DNA of 64,000 nucleotides, taken from positions 1 through 64,000 of the forward strand of contig JADKDR010000002.1 of the NCBI GenBank assembly GCA_016714535.1, in the 5' to 3' direction. Below the pieces are notes generated by a model that was given only the letters and a program-made list of their open reading frames with translations, was not told the origin of the DNA and ran no database searches. How positions within the stretch are numbered: the stretch's first letter is position 1; the number at the start of each line of letters is the position of its first letter. Made by a program: the position numbers and the translations under genes. The DNA is from Bacteroidota bacterium. GTDB lineage: Bacteria; Bacteroidota; Bacteroidia; AKYH767-A; OLB10. Below, piece by piece: positions 1 through 6,910 of the stretch.

Positions 1-1418
1 TCTCGTCCGTCTTTGTGCTTGTATCTGCCAACATATTCAACAGCAAACTTTAACACGTTTTCATCTTTGATTGCATCTGTAATTACATATTTATGCAAAC
101 AGTCTTCAAACAAATCTTTGGTAGTTCGTTTGCCTAATTCGTTTTTGGCGGCATTATCTTTAAAAATTGGTGTGCCTGTAAAGCCAAATAACTGAGCATT
201 ATTGAAAAACTCTTTTATTCGTTTGTGTGTATCTCCAAATTGGCTTCGGTGGCACTCGTCAAAAATGAAAATGATACGCTTGTCTTTCAATTCAGCCATT
301 TTTGCCTCATACTTCAATTTGCTAATGGCTGTGTTTAGTTTTTGAATGGTGGTAACAATCAGTTTTGAGTTTTTGGCTTCTCCTTTTTTGTCAACGTATG
401 TTCCTGTAAACTGCTTTACTAAGTTTTGCGTATTGTCTGTGCCGTCAATACAGCCTTTGCTAAAACTGTTGAACTCTTTGTTGGTTTGGTAATCCAAATC
501 TTTTCTGTCCACCACAAACACCACTTTTTTTACTTGTGGCAGATTCATTAAAATCTGACTGGCTTTAAATGAAGTCAAGGTTTTGCCCGAACCTGTGGTA
601 TGCCAAATATATCCGTTTTTGGTCGAGTTTTTTACTCTTTCTATTAAGGCTTCAACTGCGTAAAACTGATATGGACGAAGCACCATCGGGATTTTATAGG
701 CTTCGTTTAGCACAATGTACTTGCATATCATTTTGCTCAAATGGCAAGGCTCTAAAAAAGTATCGGTAAAACCATTTAAGATATTGGAAAGCCTTTTGTT
801 CTCAACATCTGTCCAATAGAAAGTTTGTTTGAAACTTTGGTTTCGGTTGTTGGCGTAATACTTTGTATTTAATAAATTGCTGATTATGAAAATTTGTACG
901 TACTGAAACAAAGCCGAATTAGCACCAAACGAATGTCTTTGATAACGGTTGATTTGATTGAATGCTTCTTTGAGTTCTAAACCTCTGCGTTTCAATTCTA
1001 TTTGCACCAAAGGCAAACCGTTTATAAGAATGGTTACATCATATCGGTTTTTGAATTTTCCTTCTTGGCTTACTTGGTTGGTTACTTGATATTGATTTTG
1101 ACACCAATGTTCTGTATTCAGAAATTCAAAATACAAATTGTCGCCATTATCCCGAACTAAGTGTTGCTTTTGACGAAGCATTTTTGATTTCTCAAAAACA
1201 GAGCCTTTGCTTAACAAGTTTAAAATCTTCTCAAACTCTGTTTGGGTAAATTGTGTATTGCCTGTTTTAGCAAGTGATGATTGATTATGCTTTTCTAATT
1301 GCCCTTTTAGGTTAAGCAATATATCTTTTTCACTATTGATTACAATATAGCCGTAACCCAATTTTTGTAACTGGGCAATGAGTTGTTCTTCTAATATTTG
1401 TTCCGACTGTCTAGACAT
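1..1418 (-). CDS. hsdR: Type I restriction enzyme subunit R (HsdR), N-terminal part
   Basis: Motor and nuclease subunit of a type I restriction-modification complex; it translocates DNA with ATP and cuts far from the recognition site. About 472 N-terminal residues are visible and the gene runs off the left edge, so it is partial. The nuclease core appears as D127 followed by E141-L-K143 (a PD-(D/E)xK site). The helicase Walker A is WHTTGSGKT at about 272-280 and the DECH box at 387-390. The start is the ATG at 1418, which overlaps the stop of the upstream small frame by a few bases, so it is translationally coupled to the Abi_C gene. It is last in the order hsdM-hsdS-abi-hsdR. The visible part has no frameshift, unlike its partners. 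Confidence 0.95.
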   Translation of the reverse strand, partial: MSRQSEQILEEQLIAQLQKLGYGYIVINSEKDILLNLKGQLEKHNQSSLAKTGNTQFTQTEFEKILNLLSKGSVFEKSKMLRQKQHLVRDNGDNLYFEFLNTEHWCQNQYQVTNQVSQEGKFKNRYDVTILINGLPLVQIELKRRGLELKEAFNQINRYQRHSFGANSALFQYVQIFIISNLLNTKYYANNRNQSFKQTFYWTDVENKRLSNILNGFTDTFLEPCHLSKMICKYIVLNEAYKIPMVLRPYQFYAVEALIERVKNSTKNGYIWHTTGSGKTLTSFKASQILMNLPQVKKVVFVVDRKDLDYQTNKEFNSFSKGCIDGTDNTQNLVKQFTGTYVDKKGEAKNSKLIVTTIQKLNTAISKLKYEAKMAELKDKRIIFIFDECHRSQFGDTHKRIKEFFNNAQLFGFTGTPIFKDNAAKNELGKRTTKDLFEDCLHKYVITDAIKDENVLKFAVEYVGRYKHKDGR

Positions 1419-2048
1419 CTATTGTTATTGTTTCTTCATCTTCTAAATAGTTTTCTAGTTCCTCTTCATAAGCTACTTGGTCTTGGTCAAACAAAGCCTT
1501 GCTATAACTTAAATTACCCATTGGATTTTCGTTGTCGAGCCATTTATTAAACTCAGTGTTGTCCTCGTATGCCAATTCTTTTGGAACAGACATTCTAGAA
1601 AAGAAATTAGCAAATAGGAAGCAAAGGAATCAGTCAATACCATAACAAAATTTGAAAAGTGGTTATCACTTGTTTCTGGTTTTAGTGCTAATCTTCCGTG
1701 TGAAATATCACCTCTATCATTTCTAATATTTCCTATTAAATCCAAAACATCTAAAAGCTTCTTTGAAAAGTCAGATTCAAATTCAGGGTCTCTTGTTTCT
1801 AATAGTTCTACCGCTTTAGAAATTGCTCTTTTGTATTTAAAATTATCTACTACGTTAAAATTTAGACTTTTATCAATGTTTAGAATAATAAACTTTCCCA
1901 AACCTTCAAATAATGATTTACAACTTTCAATTGCTATGTCAGGATTTGAAAGGACATTCTCCTCTATTTTTTCTACAATTGTGTGGTAATACTCTATATT
2001 TAAATATTGAGTTTCTAATTGCTTTAATATGTTTTTAGTCTGTTTCAA
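1411..2048 (-). pseudogene. Abi_C (abortive infection C-terminal) family protein, frameshifted
   Basis: Two frames appear to form one protein. The upstream frame (1509-2048) has about 150 good residues ending in an Abi_C-like segment, NIRNDRGDISHGRLALKP, followed by a hydrophobic helix. The downstream frame (1411-1593, 60 residues) is very acidic and reads like the natural tail of RM-linked Abi_C proteins, with YSKALFDQDQVAYEEEL. The second frame is the -1 frame of the first and the switch must lie near 1590-1600. No X-XXY-YYZ slippery site is visible there, so an indel is more likely than programmed frameshifting. The gene sits between hsdS and hsdR, a common place for accessory defence genes. 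The function is inferred from domain and position only. The 60-residue frame could instead be a separate small gene. Confidence 0.6.
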
Positions 2049-2094
2049 TTTTATGAAGAGTAAAAGATTGACTACTTATTAAACATAATCTAAT

Positions 2095-2668
2095 ATTCAA
2101 CTAAATAAATTTTTTCATCAATAGCTGTTAAGAAGGTTGCTATCTTATTTTGCTCCTCTAAGCAAGGTATTTGAATTTCAAAATCAGTAAGTACCTCCTT
2201 TGTAATCGTTTTAATTATTCCTCCAGGTGCTTTTGTCTTTTCTATTTCAAATAGTAAAAAAACGACATACTTGAAATAGTCGATATTTATTGGAATCTTG
2301 TAAGATTGAAATATTAGTAATGTTCTATCTATATAAGCATCATATTGAGTTTTGCAATTCTGCCAATTGAACCTTGTTTTGTAATAACCAAAGTACCATT
2401 TTCTACAAAAACGCTTTGTTCAGCAGCCAAAAGACTGATTTTATTTTTGTAGTTTCCTTTAAAAGCATATTATCATCTACATCAAATACTTGTATAAAAG
2501 GAAACCCGTTCACATCATCATACCACTCAGGCAATCCATATGGTTGTGGAAAACTACCTCTCCGAAAATTTGCAACTTCGCCTAAATTTTTAGTTTCCCA
2601 AATAGGGTAGTCATTACCCAAAGTGCTTTTAAATGATATCTCTTGGTTAAATATTTTTTGCATTACCC
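2095..2668 (-). pseudogene. hsdS: Type I restriction specificity subunit (HsdS), half-length and frameshifted
   Basis: DNA-recognition subunit. Only one target-recognition domain is visible: a start like the central conserved linker of HsdS (KKGVMQKIFNQEISFK), then the domain, then the usual C-terminal ending LEEQNKIATFLTAIDEKI. Full-length HsdS has two such halves, so the first is missing. Reading it as one protein of about 190 residues needs two single-base corrections, in A/T runs near 2437-2450 and near 2347-2354. A further one in the G run at about 2662-2668 would fuse it to the end of hsdM. Half-size HsdS proteins can dimerise, so this need not be dead if the frameshifts are sequencing errors. 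Promoterless; cotranscribed with hsdM. Confidence 0.7.
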
Positions 2669-4301
2669 CCTTTTTTAAATTTTTTTAAGAGTAATAAATT
2701 GTTTCCGTCTGGGAATGGTATTTCCAACTCTTCGCAATTTGTTTTAATTATTAAATCATTTGCTTGTGATTTTTCTTTTGTAATTGATAAATTTTTAGTG
2801 ACAGCTACTAAATCTACATTCTCAATTACATCAGAATTATCAATATAATTAAGGATGTTTAAGTTAAAACCTCGTGCTTCAATAGTCTTCAAACTAATTT
2901 TTTTGCTGTATTTTTCTTCTTCCAATCTTAAAGAATATGTATTAGAAATTTTCTCAATATCAGATTCTCTTAAAATATTTTGCGTTTTGATTCTATTAAA
3001 TGAATTACTGGCATCTATGAATAAAATATCTTCTGGATTTTCTCTGCACTTCTTAAAAACCAATATACAGGTTGGTATACTTGTTCCATAAAATATGTTC
3101 GTAGGTAACCCGATTACAGCATCTAAAAAATTCTTATTATCTATCAAGTACCTGCGTATGTGTTGTTCCGCACCACCTCTAAACAAAGCACCGTGAGGCA
3201 ATACAATTGCCATTGTTCCATTGTCTGCCAAATGGTAAATCATATGTTGCACAAAAGCAAAGTCTGCTTTGCTACTTGGTGCAAGTCGTCCGTATTGGCT
3301 AAAACGGTCATCACTTGTAAATAATGGGTTGGCACTCCATTGAGCCGAAAATGGCGGATTGGCAACAATGGCTTCAAATTGTTTATCAATATGCTGTGGG
3401 TGTTCAAGTGTATCGTCATGCTTAATATCAAATTGCGGTAATGCACACCGTGCAAAATCATATTCATTCGGGCAAGGTTGTAAGTTGTACGGTTCATTTC
3501 TTGTCCGTAAAAATTACTTACATCTTCCACCTCTCTTGCCACACGAAGCAACAAAGAACCCGAACCACAAGTTGGGTCGTAAACCGATTTTAGTTTTGTT
3601 TTTCCTGTGGTTACAATTTTTGCCAATACTTTACTTACTTCCTGCGGTGTATAAAATTCACCTGCTTTTTTACCTGCACCACTAGCAAACTGTCCAATGA
3701 GGTATTCGTAAGCATCACCTAAAACATCAACTTCTTTAATGTCATTTAATTTGAAATCAATTTTGTCAAGGTGCGTTAGCACCTTTGCAATTATTGCATT
3801 TCGTGCTTCGGGTGTTTTGCCCAATTTTGAACTGTTCAAATCCATATCCTCAAAGAGATTTTCATAATCTTCTTCGCTGTCAGTACCCATAGTACTCAAC
3901 TGGATATTGATTAGGATTTTTTGTAAGTCCTCTAAAATGAACTTGGTTTTTGTTTCGTCAAATTTGTCAATATCATCTTCATTGTCGCCTTTGCCACGTT
4001 TGGCAACTTCAGTGAAGAGTTCTTCAGGTCTTAAAAAGTAGCCCAATTTTTCCAAGGCTTCTTCTTTAATGGCTTCAATAAATTCTTTTCCGTTCTCGGT
4101 TTTTGGTGTTATGTCTCGAAATTTTACATTGTCTTGTTTCAATATTTCATCAGCGAAAATGTTCATTTTCTCACTTAGGTATTTATAGAAAATGAAACCC
4201 AAAATGTAGTCACGAAATTCGTCCGCATTCATTTTGCCTCTAAGCGTATTGGCTATATTCCAAAGTTGCTGTTCTAATACTCTTTTATAATCTTCACTCA
4301 T
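2647..4301 (-). CDS. hsdM: Type I N6-adenine methyltransferase subunit (HsdM), one frameshift
   Basis: Modification subunit, methylating adenine in the HsdS target. The N-terminal frame (3240-4301) has the helical N-domain and the AdoMet motif DPTCGSGSLLLR. The C-terminal frame (2647-3252) holds the rest of the catalytic fold. Motif IV, NPPF, is present between them in the correct frame near 3350-3360. The two frames join at about 3429-3434, where one T seems missing from a short T run (the protein should continue HYRNFDIKHDD). Corrected length is about 551 residues, normal for the family. The start at 4301 agrees with the usual MSEDYKRVLEQQLW beginning. First gene of the RM operon, preceded by a region with cassette-like sequence. 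Confidence 0.9.
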
Positions 4302-4567
4302 TAAGTTTGTCTTTATTTTTTAGGTTGCTAAGGTACAATTTACGATTAGGTTATTGTCAAAAGTTGCCGTTAAGTTGTCCATTGTCCGCTTTTAGGGTGG
4401 TGGGTGGGCTTGGGTGCGGTTGGGCAAAATTAAATGTGCTGCAAAAGCGTTGGCTTGTGTGTCGGCTTGCAGCTCTTTTAATTTGCGCGAAGGTTGGCAT
4501 TTTGTCTGTCCATGCTTTTTGCGGAAAATAGTTTGTAGAAGTCTGAAAATCGTCAGAATGGCTTGCA
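4302..4567. other. Leader region of the RM locus; degenerate cassette-like sequence
   Basis: No gene is visible. Read on the minus strand, the stretch rich in CCCAACCGCACCCAAGCCC and the following A/T-rich block near hsdM probably hold the hsdM promoter: a TTG triplet and a TACCTTAG box lie 22 bases apart close to the start, slightly longer than the usual Bacteroidota spacing. The GC-rich block around 4395-4480 resembles the inner part of the neighbouring attC-like element, so it may be the remains of another such site. This is inference. Confidence 0.35.
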
Positions 4568-4698
4568 GCTAACGTTTTTGGGCTTGGCGAAGGTGGGGAT
4601 TAAAAAGTACCAAAGTTCAAATTTAGCACAAAAGCTAATAGAAAGTACAAATGTTCAATTTAGCACTTCAGCCCCACTTTTGCCAAACCCATGTTAGC
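4568..4698 (-). repeat. attC-like imperfect inverted repeat (cassette site)
   Basis: The left arm (4568-4598) begins GCTAACG and continues GGGCTTGGCGAAGGTGGGG. The right arm (4672-4698) is CCCCACTTTTGCC, AAACCC, then ATGTTAGC. The arms pair over most of their length, with small bulges, around a 73-base centre. The centre holds a direct repeat of about 25 bases (4604-4629 and 4642-4666, sharing AAAGTAC and TTTAGCAC). Its form matches integron attC sites: long imperfect palindromes ending in GTT-type cores just after a gene's 3' end. The core GTTAGC deviates from the classical GTTRRRY. It lies 18 bases past the CPBP gene. Recombination activity is inferred, not seen. Confidence 0.55.
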
Positions 4699-4716
4699 GG
4701 TTCGTTGTTTTTTTAG

Positions 4717-5586
4717 TTATGATTTTCCTTTCCAATATGGTGCTATTATTTTTCCTTCTTTATGGCTCAAAATCAATAGAATTATTGTCACAATGAAACA
4801 AAAAACTGTTGCTTGAATTGAACCTTCTGGTCCAAATTGTCCACCTGTAAACCATTCTGCTCCTTCTATTTTAGAAGTAATTAATGTTTTTGAAATTGAA
4901 TTACCGGAAACATTTGCTCCGAATATTGCAGATTGTGTAAAATTCCAAGCAAAGTGAATTGCAATTGGAAACCATAAATTTCTGGAATAAATATAGGCAG
5001 ATGCTAATAAAAGTCCTGCTTGTATTGCAAGTCCAAGTGCAGCTGTTAATGAACTATTAGGGTTTCCAAGGTGCATTGCTCCAAATAAAATTGCGGATAT
5101 AAATAATGCAAAATAACTTCCTAATTTCTCTTCTGTTATTCTAAATACTATACCTCTCATTAAAATTTCTTCGAAAATTGCAGAAGTAAAAGCCATTGCA
5201 AATGGTGGGACTAAAAAAAGAATTGGGTTTATTGAAACAATTGAATAACCACCTTTTAAATAAATAACAAGTATTGTCAATGATTGTAGTAAAACACCTA
5301 AAATAATTCCTATTGTCAAACTTTTGAAAAGTCCATTTTTTGACAATTCTTTAATTTCTCTTTTTTCGTAAAATTTATATAATGTTACATACGAAACTAA
5401 TGCAAGAATTGCAACCACTATTCCATTTATTAAGTTTTTTATATCCTTATCTAATTCCGTTAAGTTTAACAGTTTACCTACTAATAATTGTCCTACGCTA
5501 ACAATTACACCACAGACAATAAGTCCAATGATTATTTTAGTTAGTGGGAAATAAAGAATTTTTTGTCCAATGCTTTTTTTGTCCAT
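4717..5586 (-). CDS. CPBP family intramembrane glutamic protease
   Basis: Integral membrane protein of 289 residues in the CAAX-protease/bacteriocin-processing (Abi) family. It shows about eight hydrophobic segments and the family's catalytic residues: EEILMR with E139, E140 and R144, then H172 in FGAMH, then H211 and N215 in HFAWN. Members cleave membrane or prenylated peptides, and some give self-immunity to bacteriocins; the substrate here is unknown. The gene is bracketed by two GCTAACG cores (4568 and 5638) with an attC-like repeat after its 3' end, exactly as a mobile gene cassette would be. It lies between a recombinase remnant and the RM locus, all on the same strand. Its AT-rich codon use fits recent acquisition. 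Confidence 0.9.
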   Translation of the reverse strand: MDKKSIGQKILYFPLTKIIIGLIVCGVIVSVGQLLVGKLLNLTELDKDIKNLINGIVVAILALVSYVTLYKFYEKREIKELSKNGLFKSLTIGIILGVLLQSLTILVIYLKGGYSIVSINPILFLVPPFAMAFTSAIFEEILMRGIVFRITEEKLGSYFALFISAILFGAMHLGNPNSSLTAALGLAIQAGLLLASAYIYSRNLWFPIAIHFAWNFTQSAIFGANVSGNSISKTLITSKIEGAEWFTGGQFGPEGSIQATVFCFIVTIILLILSHKEGKIIAPYWKGKS

Positions 5587-5637
5587 TTCTATTTTTGTTT
5601 AAGATTTCTATTTTCTACGGTGTCGTTTACAATGACC

Positions 5638-5698
5638 GCTAACGCATACCCGCTACATCGTAGCGCATATACAACACTATTCTGCGGATATGCGCTAC
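5638..5698 (-). other. Possible recombination (attI-like) site beside the recombinase
   Basis: The 7-base core GCTAACG at 5638-5644 is followed by a perfect 11-base inverted repeat, GTAGCGCATAT at 5660-5670 and ATATGCGCTAC at 5688-5698, with a 17-base spacer. It sits 39 bases after the 3' end of the recombinase remnant. Tyrosine recombinases bind paired inverted arms like these. The core matches that of the attC-like repeat 1,070 bases away in the same orientation. The hairpin could also act as a terminator for the recombinase gene, though it lacks a T run. Function is inferred. Confidence 0.45.
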
Positions 5699-5737
5699 TT
5701 TTGTGTTTATTCATATGGCAATAGTAATGTTTTTCTA

Positions 5738-6413
5738 TCATAATTTATCGAAGGGAGAAATAGTATTTTGTATCGATTTGGTACTTACATGTGTATATAT
5801 TTCTGTGGTTCTGCTGCTGCTATGGCCTAGTAGTTCTTGCATATAACGTAGGTCGGTGCCACCTTCGAGCAAGTGTGTAGCAAAACTATGGCGCAGCCAA
5901 TGCAATGTAACGGGTTTAGATATATTTGCTTTCACTAAGGATTGTTTTAATACTTGTTGCAACCTGCGTGCATCATATTTAGTTCCGGTTATTTGGCCTT
6001 CAAATAAATAGGTTACAGGTTTGTACATATTGAAATATTCGCGTAGCAGTATTAAAATTTTAGGACTGAGCGGCACAATTCTATCTTTTTTCCTTTGGCA
6101 TTTTGAATCAAAATAATATTTCGTTTCGAATCGATATGTTGGGGCAGTAAGTTGAGCAATTCACCACAACGCAATCCACATGCATATATGAGCGTGAGCA
6201 TTATTTTGTGTTTCATATTGGTGGTGCTTCCAATATTGCTTTCACCTCATCTTTGCTCAGCACATTGGGCAACTTGTCGGCTTTCTTTGGCCTGTGAATA
6301 ATATCGATGTTAAGGTTTCTGTTTTCAATAGTTCGAAAAAACAATTTTATGGCATTTACTAATTCGTTTTGGTACGATGCCGAAAAGTGGTTTTTCTAAA
6401 TGAATTCGGTATT
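5738..6413 (-). pseudogene. XerD-like tyrosine recombinase, truncated and frameshifted
   Basis: The catalytic half of a phage-integrase-family recombinase. Corrected for frame it reads from a core-binding part (NELVNAIKLFF) through LTLIYACGLRCGELL with the first catalytic Arg, GKGKKDRIVPLSPK with the Lys, LHWLRHSFATHLLE with H-x-x-R, and ELLGHSSSRTTEIYTHV with His and the Tyr nucleophile. At least two single-base changes break it, near 6224-6230 and in the A run at 6081-6091. The N-terminal domain is missing or unreadable upstream of about 6400. It lacks the long insert before the HxxR motif that marks true integron integrases, so it is closer to XerC/D. Its 3' end faces the cassette site. 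Confidence 0.75.
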
Positions 6414-6428
6414 TAAAAACAGAGTGTC

Positions 6429-6842
6429 ATGATAATTTATTTAATTTTAAACAGAATTTTTAACAGTATGAAAGAAGCTTTGTTTCTGACGATGGTATTA
6501 AATTTTCTTACGCTTGTGTTTCAAGTGTTAGTGTTGATGCGGGTTATTCCCTTCCATATAGTTTGGGGAGGCAGGTTGACTTCTGCGTCTCAAATGTATC
6601 GCATGGTTTCTGTTTCGATTTTAGTAAATGTTTTTATTGCGGTGGTATGTACAGGCAAAGCCGGTTGGTTGGCGCTTCCAGTTGCAGAGCGTGGTTATAC
6701 CATCTTATTTGTATGCTTTGCGTGGATGTTCGCACTTAATACAATTGATAATTTGTTTTCTAAAAACAAATGGGAGAAAATAATTTTTACTCCCATCACT
6801 TTGCTGCTTGCTGCCCTAAGTACGTATATAGCACTTAACTAA
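6429..6842 (+). CDS. Small four-helix membrane protein, unknown function
   Basis: A 137-residue protein with four hydrophobic segments and short loops (WGGRLTSASQMYRM between the first two, SKNKWEK before the last). I do not recognise a named family; similar small membrane proteins occur in Bacteroidota. A second ATG at 6468 (MKEALFL) would give 124 residues and may be the true start, since the first 13 residues add little. It ends 17 bases before a strong bidirectional terminator and faces the DUF349 gene. It marks the edge of the accessory region on its left. Confidence 0.6.
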   Translation: MIIYLILNRIFNSMKEALFLTMVLNFLTLVFQVLVLMRVIPFHIVWGGRLTSASQMYRMVSVSILVNVFIAVVCTGKAGWLALPVAERGYTILFVCFAWMFALNTIDNLFSKNKWEKIIFTPITLLLAALSTYIALN

Positions 6843-6859
6843 ACATGTTATAAATTAAA

Positions 6860-6885
6860 AAAGGGATCGCTGTAGCAATCCCTTT
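6860..6885. terminator. Bidirectional terminator hairpin
   Basis: AAAGGGAT (6860-6867) pairs with ATCCCTTT (6878-6885), with an extra GC/GC pair inside, and A/T runs on both sides. It separates two converging genes and can serve both. Confidence 0.8.
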
Positions 6886-6910
6886 CTATTTGTTGATTTT
6901 TAAAAATTAA

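Noticed and set aside
1590..1600. Programmed -1 frameshift between the Abi_C frames
   Set aside because: The phase fits -1, but no slippery heptamer or downstream hairpin is present, and indels are frequent in this window.
5660..5698. Hairpin as simple terminator of the recombinase gene
   Set aside because: There is no T run after the stem and the arms are far apart (17 bases), so a binding site was preferred, with low certainty.
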